Below, piece by piece: positions 26,864 through 39,075 of a DNA stretch of 64,000 nt. Positions within the stretch are counted from its first letter, which is position 1. Each line of letters begins with the position of its first letter. A program made the position numbers and the translations under genes. Location: assembly GCF_016908395.1 (NCBI RefSeq), contig NZ_JAFBDU010000001.1, forward strand, positions 1,116,001 to 1,180,000. The letters run 5' to 3'. Below the pieces are notes generated by a model that saw only the letters and a list, made by a program, of their open reading frames with translations, was not told where the DNA came from and did not search any database. This DNA is from Metabacillus crassostreae (lineage in GTDB: Bacteria > Bacillota > Bacilli > Bacillales > Bacillaceae).

Positions 26864-29800
26864 TTAAAATAAAGACAATTGATTCTGATCTGGTAGCTCA
26901 TCCAAACAACCATGTGTTGTTAAATATTCAATGATTGTTTTAGACACTCTTCCCCTTTGTTGAAGATCTTCTTTTGACAAAAATTCACCATCTTCTCTCG
27001 CCTTTACAATATTGATGGCAGCGTTTGTCCCTAATCCAGGGATTGAGTTGAAAGGTGGAATTAAACTATTTCCGTCAATAAGAAACTCTGTTGCACTCGA
27101 ACGATAAAGATCAACTTTTTGGAAGGAGTACCCTCTTTCACACATTTCTAGTGCTAATTCGAGAACTGTTAAAAGATTTTTCTCTTTTGGAGATGCATCT
27201 AACCCTTTAACATTTATTTCTTCAATTTTCGCTTTTATTGGTGTGGATCCTTTAACCATTGTGTCTATATCAAAATCATCTGCACGTACGGTGAAATATG
27301 CAGAATAATATAGCAAAGCATGATGCACTTTAAAATAAGCAATCCTAACAGCCATTAATACATATGCTGCAGCATGAGCTTTTGGAAACATGTATTTAAT
27401 TTTTAGGCAAGAGTTGATATACCAATCTGGAACCTCTTGTTTTTTCATCTCTTCTTCCATTTCATCTGATAAACCTTTTCCTTTACGAACAGACTCCATT
27501 ATTTTAAAAGCAAATGAAGGATCTAGCCCCTGGTAAATAAGGTAAACCATAATATCATCTCGACAACCAATAACTTCGCTTAAGGTACAGATATTATTAT
27601 GGATCAATTCCTGAGCATTACCTAGCCATACATCTGTTCCATGTGAAAGTCCGGATATTTGTACCAACTCGGAAAATGTTGTAGGCTTTGTATCTTCAAG
27701 CATTTGACGAACAAATCTTGTTCCAAACTCAGGAATACCTAATGTTCCAGTTTTACACATAATTTGTTCTGACGTGACACCTAATGATTCAGTTCCACTA
27801 AAGATTTTCATCACTTCTGGATCATCTGTTGGAATCGTCTTTGGATCTATACCACTTAAATCTTGAAGCATACGTATAACTGTTGGATCATCATGCCCAA
27901 GTATATCAAGCTTTAGTAAATTATCGTGTATAGAATGAAAATCAAAGTGTGTTGTCTTCCATTCAGAACCTGTTGCATCAGCCGGAAATTGGATTGGTGA
28001 AAAGTCAAAGATATCCATATAATCAGGAACTACTATAATTCCACCTGGATGTTGCCCTGTTGTTCTTTTAACACCAGTGCAACCTTGTACAAGACGATCA
28101 ACCTCTGCACCTCTATGAACAATATTGCGATCATTTGCATAACCTTTTACATATCCATAAGCTGTTTTTTCAGCAACTGTCCCTATTGTTCCAGCACGAA
28201 AAACATTATCTTCTCCAAATAGAATTTTTGTATAATTATGAGCTGTTGGCTGATATTCACCAGAGAAGTTCAAATCTATATCAGGTACTTTATCACCTTT
28301 AAAGCCAAGAAATGTTTCGAAAGGAATATCATGTCCATCTTTTTTATATTGACCACCACAATGTGGACATTCTTTATTAGGTAAATCAAAACCAGAACCA
28401 ACTGAACCATCATTAAAAAACTCTGAATGCTGACAATCTGGACAAACATAATGTGGAGGCAATGGATTAACCTCTGTTATCTCTGTCATTGTTGCTACAA
28501 ACGAAGAACCAACAGACCCACGAGATCCTACTAGGTAACCGTCATCTAGCGATTTTTTTACAAGCTTATGAGAAATCAAATAAATAACAGCAAATCCGTG
28601 ACCGATGATACTTTTCAACTCTTTTTCTAGTCTAGCCTCAACAAGTTCAGGGAGATTTTCTCCATATATGCTTCTTGCTCTTGAATAACTCATCTCTCTG
28701 ACTTCTTCATCAGCACCCTCAATTTTTGGAGTGTAAAGATCATCTTTGATAGGTTTAATGTCATCGATCATATCTGCTATTTTATTTGTATTATCAACTA
28801 CAATTTCCTTTGCTTTCTCTTTACCAAGAAATGAAAAACAGTCCAGCATTTCATCGGTTGTTCTAAAATGAACATCAGGAAGCTCATGACGATTTAAAGG
28901 ATTAGCTCCACCTTGTGAACTCACTAAAATCTTTCGGTAAATTTTATCGACAGGGTTTAAATAATGAGCATTACCTGTTGCAACTACTGGCTTCTCTAAC
29001 TTTTCACCTAGTTTCACAATATTTGAAACGATCTCTTGAAGTGCAACTTCATCTCTAATATAATCCAAGTCAATTAAATGATTATATACCTCTAAAGGGT
29101 GAACCTCTAAATAATCATAAAACGAGGCGATCTCTTCAACTTCCTCTGGAGATTTTTGCATCATACCTTCGAACACTTCACCTTTATCACAAGCAGAGCC
29201 TACTAAAAGTCCTTCTCGATATTTATTTAACTGTGAACGAGGAATACGAGGAACTCTGTAAAAATAGTTTATATGAGATATAGAAACAAGTTTAAATAAG
29301 TTTTTTAAGCCTGTCTCATTTTTAGCCAAAACAATTGCATGGTATGGTCGTGACCTTTGATACGAATTTCCTTTTCCCATATTATCATTAAACTGATCGT
29401 GATATTCAATTTCCTTTTCAGCAGAATCTTTTAACATCTTAATTAAAAGATAGCCTGTTGCCTCAGCATCATAAATTGCTCTGTGATGCTGTGTTAATTC
29501 AATATCAAATTTCTTACATAAGGTGTTTAGACGATGATTTTTCATTTCTGGATATAGAAAACGACCTAATTCAAGTGTATCAATAACAGGGTTTTTAGCT
29601 TTTGCTTCTCCTAGAAGCTTTTTGTAACCTACATTTAAAAATCCCATATCAAAGCTGGCGTTATGAGCAACTAAAATATCATGACCTATCCAGTCTTTGA
29701 ACTTTCGTAAAACCTCATCTACATTTGGTGCAGTTCTTACCATATCATCAGTAATACCTGTCAACTCAATAGTGGTTGCTGATAATGGGTGGTGGGGATT

Positions 29801-31177
29801 AGCGAAGGATTCAAACCGATCGATAATTTCTCCACCACGAATTTTAACTGCAGCAAGCTCAATTATCGTATCATAAACTGCAGAAAGTCCTGTTGTCTCA
29901 ACATCAAAAACTATATAAGTTTCATCAGGTAGAAACCGATGTTCATCATTATAAGCTATAGGTACACCATCGTTTACAAGATTAATTTCCACACCATATA
30001 AAACCTTTACGCCATTCTTTTTACCCGCTGAATAAGCTTCAGGAAAGGATTGTGCCACAGCATGATCTGTTAAAGCAATCGCTTTATGCCCCCACTTTTT
30101 TGCTTGCTCTATATACTTGCTAACAGATGTTACAGCATCCATTTGACTCATTGGTGAATGCAGGTGAAGCTCCACCCTTTTTTCATCTTCTGGTGCTTTA
30201 TCTTTTCTTTCCCTTGGAGAAATTTCATTAATATCATTTGCGATCATAACCAAATCACGTACAAAAGTATCATTTTGAATGCTTCCTCTTACCTTTAACC
30301 ACATTCCTTTTTTAACAGCTTGAACTAATGCAGCATCTTCTTTGTCTCTAGCGAACATCTTGACAAGTATTGAGCTCGTATAATCAGTAATTTTGAAGGT
30401 TAGTAATGTTCTTCCACTACGTAACTCTCTTGTTTCAGCATCAAAAACATACCCTTGAATAGCAATTCTTCTTTCTTCATCTTCAATAGAGACAAGAGTC
30501 CGAATGTCTTCATCATCTTTGATCGTATATCCAATTGTTAATGGGCCTGAAAGTTCAGGCATGGATGATTCTTCTCTTTCCGCATTCTCCATATCTGTTA
30601 ATGCTTGGAAGCCACGTTCTTTGTCTTCTTGCATCTTTTGTTCTTGGAATTGTTTAACTTCCTCTTCGCTCACAGCGACAGTTGTTTCCATTTGAAAAGT
30701 TGGGAAGCCAAATTGTTGGAAGCTATCTTGAATTAATGAAGCATATTTACGCTTAATTGTCATTGATTCTGTATCATTTCTTGTTTTGATTATGACTTTG
30801 ACCCCTTGAACAGTTGGTTTTTGTTCATTTAACAATGAAAGCATCGGTGGAGAAATGCCATCCATTTGCTGAATACAAGTTGACCAATAATCTTGCACTA
30901 AATTTTCATCAAATGCTTGGTCTACAGTTTCAAAGGAAAATGTCACATCTGCAATATGAGAAAATGCTTTAGTTATTTTTGAATAAAATAACTGATATAT
31001 ATTAAAAGGGAGGATCTTTTCAAACTGAAAATGAAAGTGCCATTTTTTTATTTGTTTATGAACCGTTAATTTTGCAATAGAACCATTTTTAAAGTGAACA
31101 ACAGCTGCATCTTCAGTTAAATTTATTTGTTGAAGTAAAAGTTGAAATCGCTCTATTTGTGTTGTCTGATTCTCCAT
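26864..31177 (-). CDS. polC: DNA polymerase III alpha subunit, PolC type
   Basis: 1437 residues, same as B. subtilis PolC. Main replicative polymerase of low-GC Gram-positives, with built-in proofreading. Order of parts: N-terminal domains, OB fold (about 235-320), PHP domain ([10 protein letters not shown] and DHA), a DEDD 3'-5' exonuclease inserted in PHP ([31 protein letters not shown], about 420-580), a four-Cys zinc site (CPDC and CPHC) and the polymerase palm with [11 protein letters not shown] and [11 protein letters not shown]. The C-terminus ends with QNQLSLF, a beta-clamp-binding peptide. ATG at 31177. Confidence 0.98.
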   Translation of the reverse strand: MENQTTQIERFQLLLQQINLTEDAAVVHFKNGSIAKLTVHKQIKKWHFHFQFEKILPFNIYQLFYSKITKAFSHIADVTFSFETVDQAFDENLVQDYWSTCIQQMDGISPPMLSLLNEQKPTVQGVKVIIKTRNDTESMTIKRKYASLIQDSFQQFGFPTFQMETTVAVSEEEVKQFQEQKMQEDKERGFQALTDMENAEREESSMPELSGPLTIGYTIKDDEDIRTLVSIEDEERRIAIQGYVFDAETRELRSGRTLLTFKITDYTSSILVKMFARDKEDAALVQAVKKGMWLKVRGSIQNDTFVRDLVMIANDINEISPRERKDKAPEDEKRVELHLHSPMSQMDAVTSVSKYIEQAKKWGHKAIALTDHAVAQSFPEAYSAGKKNGVKVLYGVEINLVNDGVPIAYNDEHRFLPDETYIVFDVETTGLSAVYDTIIELAAVKIRGGEIIDRFESFANPHHPLSATTIELTGITDDMVRTAPNVDEVLRKFKDWIGHDILVAHNASFDMGFLNVGYKKLLGEAKAKNPVIDTLELGRFLYPEMKNHRLNTLCKKFDIELTQHHRAIYDAEATGYLLIKMLKDSAEKEIEYHDQFNDNMGKGNSYQRSRPYHAIVLAKNETGLKNLFKLVSISHINYFYRVPRIPRSQLNKYREGLLVGSACDKGEVFEGMMQKSPEEVEEIASFYDYLEVHPLEVYNHLIDLDYIRDEVALQEIVSNIVKLGEKLEKPVVATGNAHYLNPVDKIYRKILVSSQGGANPLNRHELPDVHFRTTDEMLDCFSFLGKEKAKEIVVDNTNKIADMIDDIKPIKDDLYTPKIEGADEEVREMSYSRARSIYGENLPELVEARLEKELKSIIGHGFAVIYLISHKLVKKSLDDGYLVGSRGSVGSSFVATMTEITEVNPLPPHYVCPDCQHSEFFNDGSVGSGFDLPNKECPHCGGQYKKDGHDIPFETFLGFKGDKVPDIDLNFSGEYQPTAHNYTKILFGEDNVFRAGTIGTVAEKTAYGYVKGYANDRNIVHRGAEVDRLVQGCTGVKRTTGQHPGGIIVVPDYMDIFDFSPIQFPADATGSEWKTTHFDFHSIHDNLLKLDILGHDDPTVIRMLQDLSGIDPKTIPTDDPEVMKIFSGTESLGVTSEQIMCKTGTLGIPEFGTRFVRQMLEDTKPTTFSELVQISGLSHGTDVWLGNAQELIHNNICTLSEVIGCRDDIMVYLIYQGLDPSFAFKIMESVRKGKGLSDEMEEEMKKQEVPDWYINSCLKIKYMFPKAHAAAYVLMAVRIAYFKVHHALLYYSAYFTVRADDFDIDTMVKGSTPIKAKIEEINVKGLDASPKEKNLLTVLELALEMCERGYSFQKVDLYRSSATEFLIDGNSLIPPFNSIPGLGTNAAINIVKAREDGEFLSKEDLQQRGRVSKTIIEYLTTHGCLDELPDQNQLSLF

Positions 31178-31235
31178 TATCTTTTCCCCTCTCCATGAAG
31201 GTAATATCTACTAAAACATATTAGCAATCACAACT

Positions 31236-31298
31236 GAAGAGGCTGCCTCATTTTTATAGACATCATACATATGTCCATTCACTCGAGTCAGCCTCTTC
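31236..31298 (-). terminator. Hairpin after proS, possible terminator
   Basis: GAAGAGGCTG (31236-31245) pairs with CAGCCTCTTC (31289-31298), with a 43-nt loop. It is not followed by a clear T run on the minus strand. It lies 120 bp after the proS stop and could be an attenuator before polC. Confidence 0.45.
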
Positions 31299-31417
31299 TC
31301 GTCTTATATTTATCTATCTTAACATGCTTTTATAGTTACTGTAAGCTTTTTATAATATCTGAATTTAAGAGAAGCAATAAAATATTATTTTCAGATCCCT
31401 TAATTCAACTATTATCA

Positions 31418-33118
31418 TTAACCTAGAATTTCTGTTAATTTTTCAGTAAGATCATTAAGATTAACTTCAAATGACTCTCCTGATTTGCGTAATTTGACCT
31501 CTACAATACCTTCATCAGCTTTTTTACCAACGGTTATACGAACAGGTAATCCAATAAGATCTGAATCAGCAAATTTCACACCAACTCGTTCTTGTCGGTC
31601 ATCTAAAAGTACTTCATAGCCCTTTGTATTAAGCTCCTGATATAGGTTTTCAGCAAGTTCTCTTTGTGAATCATTTTTAACATTAACTGGTATAATGTGA
31701 ATGCTAAAAGGTGCAATATTTTCCGGCCATACAATTCCGTTTTCATCATTATGTTGTTCAATAATCGCAGCTAATGTTCTAGAAACTCCAATTCCATAAC
31801 ACCCCATAATCATAGGTTGAGCACGACCATTTTCATCCAAAAATGTTGCATTCATAGCTTCACTATATCTAGTTCCTAGCTTAAATACATGACCTACTTC
31901 AATTCCTTTTGCAAATTGAATGGACCCTTTTCCATCTGGTGATGCATCACCCTCTAGAATAAAGCGAAGATCAGCATATTGAGAAACTTTAGCATCTCTG
32001 TCAAGATTAACGCCCTTATAATGGTGATTTTCTTCATTAGCACCACAAACACCATTAATAATAACAGAAACAGCTTGATCTGCTACAACGTCTATTTCAT
32101 TTGGAATGTTTATTGGTCCTACATAACCAGGCACACAATTTAATACTTCTTTCGTTTCGTCTGCGGTTGCTAGCTCAACAACAGAAGCACTAAAAAGATT
32201 TTTCACTTTTATATCATTTATTTCATGATCACCACGAGCTAATACTAAAACAAATTTTTCATCAACTTTAAATAAAATCGACTTTATACAAGTTTCTTTG
32301 GAAACATTTAAAAAAGAAGAAATTTCTTCAATTGTACGTTGATTAGGTGTTACGATTTTCTCAAGCTCATTTTCTGCTTCATTGCTTTTCTCATATTCTG
32401 CAATAACCGGTGCCATTTCAACATTAGCTGCATATTGTGAGCTATCGGAATATGCAATTGTGTCTTCACCTATTTCTGACAATACCATAAATTCATGAGT
32501 ATCAGTTCCACCCATTGCACCTGAGTCAGCGATAACAGCTCTAAAATTCAAGCCACAGCGTGAAAAAACATTTTGATACGCTTCGAACATTTTTGTATAA
32601 CCTTCATCAAGACTTTCGTTCGTTGCGTGAAATGAGTAAGCATCCTTCATAATAAATTCACGTCCACGTAACACACCAAAACGTGGTCGTTTTTCATCTC
32701 TGAACTTTGTTTGAATTTGATATAATGCAAGTGGTAGCCTCTTATAAGACTTCACTTCATCGCGGACAAGGCTTGTGATCATTTCTTCATGAGTTGCCCC
32801 AAGAGCAAAATCACGGTTATGGCGATCTTTAAGTCTCATCAATTCAGGACCATAAGAATACCAGCGTCCTGATTCCTGCCAAAGCTCAGCTTGTTGTAAT
32901 GCTGGCATCAGTAATTCAGATGCACCTGCATGATTCATTTCTTCACGCACAATTTGCTCTATTTTCTTAAGAACTTTATGAGCTAATGGTAAGTAACTAT
33001 AGACACCACTTGTGTTTTGTCTAATAAATCCTGCTCGTAGCATAAGCTGGTGACTTTTGACCTCAGCATCAGCTGGAATTTCTCTTAGAGTAGGAATAAA
33101 CATCATACTTTGTTTCAT
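31418..33118 (-). CDS. proS: Proline--tRNA ligase
   Basis: 566 residues from ATG at 33118 (564 in B. subtilis). Class II synthetase charging tRNA-Pro. Begins [34 protein letters not shown]. Motif 2 reads [26 protein letters not shown], followed by the bacterial editing insertion (about 225-410) and motif 3 with [25 protein letters not shown] lies 6 nt upstream; the longer frame upstream lacks similarity. It is downstream of rasP in the usual order. Confidence 0.97.
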   Translation of the reverse strand: MKQSMMFIPTLREIPADAEVKSHQLMLRAGFIRQNTSGVYSYLPLAHKVLKKIEQIVREEMNHAGASELLMPALQQAELWQESGRWYSYGPELMRLKDRHNRDFALGATHEEMITSLVRDEVKSYKRLPLALYQIQTKFRDEKRPRFGVLRGREFIMKDAYSFHATNESLDEGYTKMFEAYQNVFSRCGLNFRAVIADSGAMGGTDTHEFMVLSEIGEDTIAYSDSSQYAANVEMAPVIAEYEKSNEAENELEKIVTPNQRTIEEISSFLNVSKETCIKSILFKVDEKFVLVLARGDHEINDIKVKNLFSASVVELATADETKEVLNCVPGYVGPINIPNEIDVVADQAVSVIINGVCGANEENHHYKGVNLDRDAKVSQYADLRFILEGDASPDGKGSIQFAKGIEVGHVFKLGTRYSEAMNATFLDENGRAQPMIMGCYGIGVSRTLAAIIEQHNDENGIVWPENIAPFSIHIIPVNVKNDSQRELAENLYQELNTKGYEVLLDDRQERVGVKFADSDLIGLPVRITVGKKADEGIVEVKLRKSGESFEVNLNDLTEKLTEILG

Positions 33119-33296
33119 AACGAGCACCTCTACCTTATCAAACTTCTTTAAAATCTCCGGAAACCCTCTAGAGCTCAACGGATAATAAATTTACCCAAAT
33201 AATTCCAATGTATCAACTTTAATTCTAGTTTTATTTCAATAACACATAATGATCTGCTTTTGATTATCGATTTAGTTTTAGTAAATCAGTATATTT

Positions 33297-34556
33297 TTAT
33301 AAAAATAATCGTTGAATATCATTCCATGTAACTACAAGCATTAATAACATAAGTAAAGAAAATCCAATAAAATGAACAATACCTTCTTTTTGTCGATCAA
33401 TCGGCTTTCCTCTTAATGCTTCTACAAATAAGAAGAGTAGTCTTCCACCGTCTAAGGCAGGGATAGGTAACAGATTGACAATACCTAAATTAATACTTAG
33501 AAGAGCAGCCCATCTTAGTAAATTAGTTGTACCAGATTCTGCAACTTGATCTGTCATATCATATATCCCAACTGGACCTGAAAGCATATCAATTGAAAAT
33601 TGACCTGTAACTAATTTTCCAAACCCTATTAAAATCTCTTTAGTCCAAGTGTATGTTTCAACAAAACCATACTTAAGAGAGCTTACAAAGGATTTATCAA
33701 CTGGGTTATACGCCCCAATTCTACCAATCGTTTCTTCACCAACTTTAGCAGCATCAGGTACTACTTCATAACTTAAAATATCTCCTTGACGCTCAATTTC
33801 AAATGTTAATTCTGTTTCAGGATTTTGCTGAATGATTTTAACGACTTCTGCCCAAGATGAAGTTGATTCTCCTTCAATGGAATGAATAATATCTCCTTCT
33901 TGTAACCCTGATTCTTTTGCTGATCCATCATTAGTTAACTGTCCTAATTTTGGATCATCAACAGGAGCACCTTGAAGAAGTCCTAATGAAAAAAGAATGA
34001 CAAAAGCTAATAAGAAGTTCATTGCTGGTCCAGCAAATATCGCTGCAATTCTTTGTCTTACTGTTTTAGACTGAAATTGACGATTGTATGGTGCAATTTG
34101 TATTTCCTGACCATCTACAATAAAATAAGATGTTTCACTAACATCAAATCGCTTTATAAAATCTTCTTCACCGTGTTCGTAACCTGAAATAAACATGTTA
34201 TGTTCTAAATCAACATTTTCTACTTCAATTACACGAGCATTTGGATACTTTTCTTTATTATTCAAAATAATTTTTTCCACTTGTTCTTCTTTGTTAAAAA
34301 GTAACCCCACGTTATGACCAGGCTTAACTTCAATTACTTCGGGATCCTCACCTGCCATTCGAACAAAACCACCTATAGGTAGTAAGCGAATGGTATAGAT
34401 TGTTTCATTTTTTTTAAATGACAATATTTTTGGACCGAACCCTATAGCAAATTCCCGACAAAGTATTCCTGCACGATTTGCAAATATCAAATGCCCTAAT
34501 TCATGAAAAAATACAAGAGCACCAAAAATAAGAACAAAAGCTATCACTGTATTCAT
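33297..34556 (-). CDS. rasP: Site-2 intramembrane protease RasP
   Basis: 419 residues (420 in B. subtilis). Membrane zinc protease that cleaves anti-sigma factors such as RsiW and also FtsL, and removes signal-peptide remnants. HExxH is HELGH at residues 18-22 in the first membrane segment. A PDZ domain covers about 195-270 (LTNDGSAKESGLQEGDIIHSIEG). The second metal motif LLPIPALDGGRLLFLF lies near 365, and further membrane helices are at both ends. It is 15 bp after dxr and upstream of proS. Confidence 0.96.
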   Translation of the reverse strand: MNTVIAFVLIFGALVFFHELGHLIFANRAGILCREFAIGFGPKILSFKKNETIYTIRLLPIGGFVRMAGEDPEVIEVKPGHNVGLLFNKEEQVEKIILNNKEKYPNARVIEVENVDLEHNMFISGYEHGEEDFIKRFDVSETSYFIVDGQEIQIAPYNRQFQSKTVRQRIAAIFAGPAMNFLLAFVILFSLGLLQGAPVDDPKLGQLTNDGSAKESGLQEGDIIHSIEGESTSSWAEVVKIIQQNPETELTFEIERQGDILSYEVVPDAAKVGEETIGRIGAYNPVDKSFVSSLKYGFVETYTWTKEILIGFGKLVTGQFSIDMLSGPVGIYDMTDQVAESGTTNLLRWAALLSINLGIVNLLPIPALDGGRLLFLFVEALRGKPIDRQKEGIVHFIGFSLLMLLMLVVTWNDIQRLFL

Positions 34557-34571
34557 ACTGTATGACCACCC

Positions 34572-35723
34572 TTATGAGATTAATGTTTGTACAAAATTTC
34601 TTGTTAGTTGATCAACTTCTTGAATCTGCTCTAAACCTGGATGTGCGATGCTCTCATGCTTATCCATTGCTCTTTCAATACATTCCTCTATTTGTAGAAA
34701 CTTAATTTGCCCCTTCAAAAAACTGGCGACAGCTTCTTCATTTGCTGCGTTCAAAACTGTAGGCATTGTTCCACCTATTTTACCTGAATCATAAGCAAAT
34801 TGTAAGCATTTATATCTGTTAAAATCAGCTTTTTCAAAATGAAGCTTTCCAAATTCCCATAATTCAAGTCTTTTAGATTTTTCTAACGGCAGTCTATCAG
34901 GATAAGTTAAAGCATATTGAATAGGGCCTCTCATATCTGGTGTACCTAATTGCGCTTTTATACTACGATCTTGAAACTCTACCAAAGAGTGAATTATGCT
35001 TTCTTTATGTAGTAATACATCAATCTTTTCATAAGGAATATTAAATAACCAATGCGCTTCAATAACCTCTAAACCTTTATTCATCATTGTAGCTGAATCT
35101 ATGGTAATTTTTGCACCCATGGACCAGTTTGGATGATTGAGTGCTTGCTCTACTGTTACTTCATGTAGTTCTTCTCTTTTCTTATCACGGAAACTACCGC
35201 CTGAGGCTGTAACAATTAACCGATCAATTGTTTTTTCATTTTCACCTTGAAGACATTGAAATATAGCAGAGTGTTCACTATCAACGGGTAATAACTTCAC
35301 ATTATACTTTGCAGCATGCTCCGTGACTAAATGCCCTGCTGTAACAAGAGTCTCTTTGTTTGCTATAGCAATAGTGATGTTATTCTCAATGGCTCTTAAA
35401 GTAGGAACTAACCCTACACTTCCCACTACTGCATTAACAAGACAATCTACCCCATCATAAACTGCTGCTTCTATAAGAGCATTATCGCCATATCCAAATT
35501 TAATGTTGTTACTTGAAAATTCTAATTTAAGCTTTTCATATGTTTCTTTGTCTTTTACAGCTACAAATGCAGGTTTAAATTTAGAGATAATTTCTACACC
35601 TGTTTTAATGTTACTTCCAAATGACATTGCCACAAGTTGAAAATGTTCAGGATGTGATTCAATGACATCCAAGGTTTGGGTACCTATCGAACCTGTAGCT
35701 CCTAATAAGCTAATTTTTTTCAC
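34572..35723 (-). CDS. dxr: 1-deoxy-D-xylulose 5-phosphate reductoisomerase
   Basis: 383 residues from GTG at 35723, the length of B. subtilis Dxr. Converts DXP to MEP in isoprenoid synthesis. NADPH-binding [18 protein letters not shown], then [65 protein letters not shown] lies 5 nt before the GTG; a TTG further upstream overlaps that site. It lies between cdsA and rasP. A small MITE-like structure is present just upstream. Confidence 0.96.
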   Translation of the reverse strand: MKKISLLGATGSIGTQTLDVIESHPEHFQLVAMSFGSNIKTGVEIISKFKPAFVAVKDKETYEKLKLEFSSNNIKFGYGDNALIEAAVYDGVDCLVNAVVGSVGLVPTLRAIENNITIAIANKETLVTAGHLVTEHAAKYNVKLLPVDSEHSAIFQCLQGENEKTIDRLIVTASGGSFRDKKREELHEVTVEQALNHPNWSMGAKITIDSATMMNKGLEVIEAHWLFNIPYEKIDVLLHKESIIHSLVEFQDRSIKAQLGTPDMRGPIQYALTYPDRLPLEKSKRLELWEFGKLHFEKADFNRYKCLQFAYDSGKIGGTMPTVLNAANEEAVASFLKGQIKFLQIEECIERAMDKHESIAHPGLEQIQEVDQLTRNFVQTLIS

Positions 35724-35777
35724 AAGTTCACTTCCAATCAATAAGAATGCGTAAGATACGCGTCCATTTTAACATTA

Positions 35778-35852
35778 GGCACTGTTAAGATTTCTGTTAC
35801 AAGCAGTCCCTATTGAAATGAATAAAACCTTTTAAAATGCTTTAAAACTGCC
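35778..35852. mobile_element. Possible short MITE relic upstream of dxr
   Basis: 75 bp bounded by GGCACTGTTAAG and GCTTTAAAACTGCC. The left end matches the left end of copy 2 at 11 of 12 positions, and the right end matches its right end at 11 of 14. Flanking octamers TAACATTA and AAACTTAA agree at only 5 of 8 positions, so a target duplication is not established. Confidence 0.4.
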
Positions 35853-35913
35853 AAACTTAATTTTTCAACTTAATCCATCGTCTGAAACCTTGATAATATA
35901 AGCTTTTAAACAA

Positions 35914-36717
35914 TTAGTTAAAAAGGATCAACATAAAATGTAGAAGTGGCAAAACAAATAGCAAACTATCGAATCGGTCTAAAATACCACCATGACCGGG
36001 TAAGATCGTTCCAGAATCCTTCACATGATAATGTCGTTTTAAAGCAGATTCAACAAGATCACCGATTTGTCCAAAGATTGAAAGTAAAGTTGTCATCACA
36101 ATAACCACAAATACATTATCTAAAATATCTGTAAAATAGTGATAGATACAAGCAAAAATTACAGCAAATAAAACCCCACCAACAGCACCTTCAATTGTTT
36201 TATTAGGACTTATTTCAGGCCACAGTTTATTTTTACCCATTGCCCGCCCTACAAAATATGCTCCAGAATCAGTCACCCATATCAATAATAATGCATAAAA
36301 GATCAGCTCTAGACCACCTTGTAACTCGGAATTTCTAGTTTCAATAAGAAAATAAAAACCGATGCCTAAATAAAAAATTGCAATAACGACGAAACCTACA
36401 TCATCGAACGTAAATTTATTTTTCGTTACGACAGTATAAGTTAATAACAAAAGTAATGCTAATAATGCAAACTCAGATTTAGAAAAACCTTCTAATAGTA
36501 CTGTTATATAAGTATTTGGTATTAATAGAACCCATAATATTAATAAACTGACTAGCCCTGGGAAACTAAATAAAGATATTTTTTTCATTTTTAACAGTTC
36601 ATGTAACGCAATTGATGCTAGCAAGTAAACAAATATAGTAAATGGAAGCTTTCCATAAATAACAAATGGAAGAAAAAGAGCTGCAGCTAATATTGCGGTT
36701 AAAATTCGTTGTTTCAT
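35914..36717 (-). CDS. cdsA: Phosphatidate cytidylyltransferase
   Basis: 267 residues from ATG at 36717 (269 in B. subtilis). Makes CDP-diacylglycerol for membrane phospholipids. About eight membrane segments. The CDS signature SALKRHYHVKDSGTILPGHGGILDRFDS lies near the C-terminus, and LWPEISPNKTIEGAVGG precedes it. Start selected by the family N-terminus MKQRILTAILAAALF and an AAGGTGATG site. It follows uppS by 17 bp; an upstream in-frame extension would overlap uppS. Confidence 0.96.
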   Translation of the reverse strand: MKQRILTAILAAALFLPFVIYGKLPFTIFVYLLASIALHELLKMKKISLFSFPGLVSLLILWVLLIPNTYITVLLEGFSKSEFALLALLLLLTYTVVTKNKFTFDDVGFVVIAIFYLGIGFYFLIETRNSELQGGLELIFYALLLIWVTDSGAYFVGRAMGKNKLWPEISPNKTIEGAVGGVLFAVIFACIYHYFTDILDNVFVVIVMTTLLSIFGQIGDLVESALKRHYHVKDSGTILPGHGGILDRFDSLLFVLPLLHFMLILFN

Positions 36718-36734
36718 TTTTAGTTCATCACCTT

Positions 36735-37514
36735 TTAAATACCACCAAATCTTCTTCCGCGTTGTTGGTATGTATATATTGCTTGTAAAAGACATTGTTC
36801 ATTAAAGTCCGGCCATAGTACTTCTGTAAACCAAAACTCAGTATAAGCAAGCTGCCAAAGCATAAAGTTACTTAATCTGATTTCTCCACTTGTGCGAATT
36901 AATAAATCAGGATCAATTAATGATCGTGTCATTAAATATGAAGATAAAACATCTTCATCAATGGCTTTGCTTTCTATATTCCCATCTGCAACATCTTTTG
37001 AAATGTTTTGAACAGCGGTAATTATTTCTGCACGGCTACCGTAATTTAATGCAAAGTTTAATACAAGTCCATTATTATGTTCTGTTTCTTTAATTGCCTT
37101 TTCTACAGCATTAAAAGTATGCTTCGGGAGTTTACTTTTGTCTCCCATTATTCTAACCTGTACATTTTCCTCAATTAATTCAGGTAAGTAGGTATTTAAA
37201 AACTCTTCAGGAAGCTTCATTAGATAATCGACTTCCGTTTTTGGTCTTTTCCAATTTTCTGTAGAAAAGGCATATAGCGTAAGCACTTCAACACCGAGCT
37301 CATTCGATTGTTTAGTAATTTTACGTACTACCTTCATACCTTCATGATGACCTGCAATTCTTGGAAGTGCACGTTTCTTTGCCCATCTCCCATTACCATC
37401 CATGATGATAGCAATGTGCTTTGGTATCTCACCCTTTATTATTTCCTCTTTATTAAATGTTTGTTTGTCAAAAGGCTGAGGAGTTCCCTTTAATTTTTTA
37501 AGTAGTTTGAGCAT
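36735..37514 (-). CDS. uppS: Isoprenyl transferase (undecaprenyl diphosphate synthase)
   Basis: 259 residues (260 in B. subtilis). cis-Prenyltransferase making the C55 lipid carrier for wall synthesis. HIAIIMDGNGRWAKKRALPRIAGHHEGM near residue 35, YAFSTENWKRP, NFALNYGSRAEI and DLLIRTSGEIRLSNFMLWQLAYTEF are diagnostic. ATG at 37514. It lies between frr and cdsA, after the frr terminator. Confidence 0.97.
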   Translation of the reverse strand: MLKLLKKLKGTPQPFDKQTFNKEEIIKGEIPKHIAIIMDGNGRWAKKRALPRIAGHHEGMKVVRKITKQSNELGVEVLTLYAFSTENWKRPKTEVDYLMKLPEEFLNTYLPELIEENVQVRIMGDKSKLPKHTFNAVEKAIKETEHNNGLVLNFALNYGSRAEIITAVQNISKDVADGNIESKAIDEDVLSSYLMTRSLIDPDLLIRTSGEIRLSNFMLWQLAYTEFWFTEVLWPDFNEQCLLQAIYTYQQRGRRFGGI

Positions 37515-37578
37515 GTGATTCCTCCATCACCCAATAATTCATGATCTCTTTATACCATGATTATGTTAACAGTATTAA

Positions 37579-37608
37579 CAAAAAAACCCCCTGTAAACGT
37601 TAGAGGGT
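37579..37608 (-). terminator. Intrinsic terminator or attenuator after frr
   Basis: ACCCCCT/AGAGGGT stem (one G-U) with a 9-nt loop, followed on the minus strand by TTTTTTTG, 31 bp after the frr stop. Confidence 0.7.
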
Positions 37609-37638
37609 CTTTCATTACTTATTGTACATATTTTTTTG

Positions 37639-38196
37639 TTAAACTTCCATGATTTCTTTTTCTTTATCTTTTGCAACACTGTCTACTTTAACAATGAATT
37701 CATCTGTTAACTTTTGGATGTTTTCTGTGTTGCCTCTTAGCTCATCCTCAGTAATTTCACCATTTTTTTCAAGTTTTTTCAAATCATCATTACCATCTCT
37801 TCTAACATTACGGACAGCAACTTTTGCTTCTTCAGCATATTTCTTTACTAATTTCACAAGCTCTTTACGTCTTTCTTCTGTAAGAGCAGGGATTGATAAA
37901 CGAATAATAGATCCGTCATTAGAAGGAGTTATACCTAAATCAGATTTTTGGATAGCTTTTTCAATATCTCCTAAAACTGATTTATCATAGGGCTGAATTA
38001 CTAATAGACGTGCTTCAGGAACACTTATAGAAGCAAGCTGATTAACTGGAGTAGGAGCACCATAATAATCAACAGATAATTTATCTAGTAAATTAGCACT
38101 AGCTCGCCCAGCTCTAATTGATGCTAACTCACGACTTAAAGAACTAACTGCCTTTTCCATTTTATCCTTAGTGTTTGCCAATACTTCTTTAGCCAC
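37639..38196 (-). CDS. frr: Ribosome recycling factor
   Basis: 185 residues, the standard length. Dissociates post-termination ribosomes with EF-G. Three-helix bundle signatures [29 protein letters not shown] and [14 protein letters not shown]. Start GTG at 38196 with AAGGGGG. The pyrH stop lies 2 bp upstream, so they are tightly coupled. Confidence 0.97.
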   Translation of the reverse strand: MAKEVLANTKDKMEKAVSSLSRELASIRAGRASANLLDKLSVDYYGAPTPVNQLASISVPEARLLVIQPYDKSVLGDIEKAIQKSDLGITPSNDGSIIRLSIPALTEERRKELVKLVKKYAEEAKVAVRNVRRDGNDDLKKLEKNGEITEDELRGNTENIQKLTDEFIVKVDSVAKDKEKEIMEV

Positions 38197-38198
38197 GT

Positions 38199-38921
38199 TT
38201 ATTTCCCCCTTACGATTGTTCCGATATTTTCACCGACAACCACACGTTTAATATTACCTTCTTCCATAATCGAAAAGACAATTAATGGAATATCATTATC
38301 CATACATAAAGATGAAGCAGTTGAATCCATTACTGCTAAACCTTCTTTTAAAACATCTAAATAAGATAATGTTTCATATTTTACTGCATCTTTATCTAAT
38401 CTAGGATCAGCATTATAGACACCATCAACATTGTTTTTAGCCATTAAAATGACATCAGCTTCAATCTCAGCAGCACGTAAAGCTGCAGTTGTATCAGTTG
38501 AAAAGTATGGATTTCCTGTTCCTGCTGCAAAAATAACGACACGTTTCTTCTCTAAATGACGAATCGCTTTCCTTCTTATGTAAGGCTCAGCCACTTGTCT
38601 CATCTCGATAGAGGTTTGTACTCTAGTTTGAATACCAAGTGTTTCAAGACTATCTTGTAAAGCAAGAGAATTCATTACTGTAGCGAGCATTCCCATGTAA
38701 TCAGCGGTTGCACGATCCATGCCCATCTCACTACCAATTTTACCTCGCCATATGTTTCCCCCGCCTACAACTACAGCAACCTCAACATCTAACTCAGCGA
38801 TTTCTTTTACTTGTTTTGCTATTGATTGAATGACAGATGGATTAATACCAAATCCATTATCACCTGCTAGTGCTTCACCACTTAATTTAAGTACAATACG
38901 TTGATATTTTGGTTTACTCAT
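38199..38921 (-). CDS. pyrH: UMP kinase
   Basis: 240 residues from ATG at 38921, the length of B. subtilis PyrH. Hexameric kinase making [71 protein letters not shown] and [17 protein letters not shown] with 5-nt spacing fixes the start. A strong hairpin (38998-39030) lies in its upstream region after the tsf terminator. Confidence 0.97.
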   Translation of the reverse strand: MSKPKYQRIVLKLSGEALAGDNGFGINPSVIQSIAKQVKEIAELDVEVAVVVGGGNIWRGKIGSEMGMDRATADYMGMLATVMNSLALQDSLETLGIQTRVQTSIEMRQVAEPYIRRKAIRHLEKKRVVIFAAGTGNPYFSTDTTAALRAAEIEADVILMAKNNVDGVYNADPRLDKDAVKYETLSYLDVLKEGLAVMDSTASSLCMDNDIPLIVFSIMEEGNIKRVVVGENIGTIVRGK

Positions 38922-38997
38922 ATTTACCTCCAACTCTAGTTCCGCTTCTAATTAAAGCGTTAACGGCTCGCTATAGCCTTAGATCGGATAAGCGGTT

Positions 38998-39030
38998 CAT
39001 TAATAGAAGGTATTTGACCTTCTATTAATG
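38998..39030. promoter_or_regulatory. Strong hairpin upstream of pyrH
   Basis: CATTAATAGAAGGT/ACCTTCTATTAATG is a perfect 14-bp stem around a 5-nt loop. There is no adjacent T run on the minus strand, so a terminator is unlikely. It may be a leader element, a processing site or a protein-binding dyad. Confidence 0.5.
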
Positions 39031-39075
39031 GGCAGCTTATATTTTTCTTAGTAAAATTACTCTGTTTATCTTCAA

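Noticed and set aside
33119-33296. T-box leader upstream of proS
   Set aside because: No T-box sequence, no specifier-loop-like structure and no antiterminator/terminator pair was seen in the gap.
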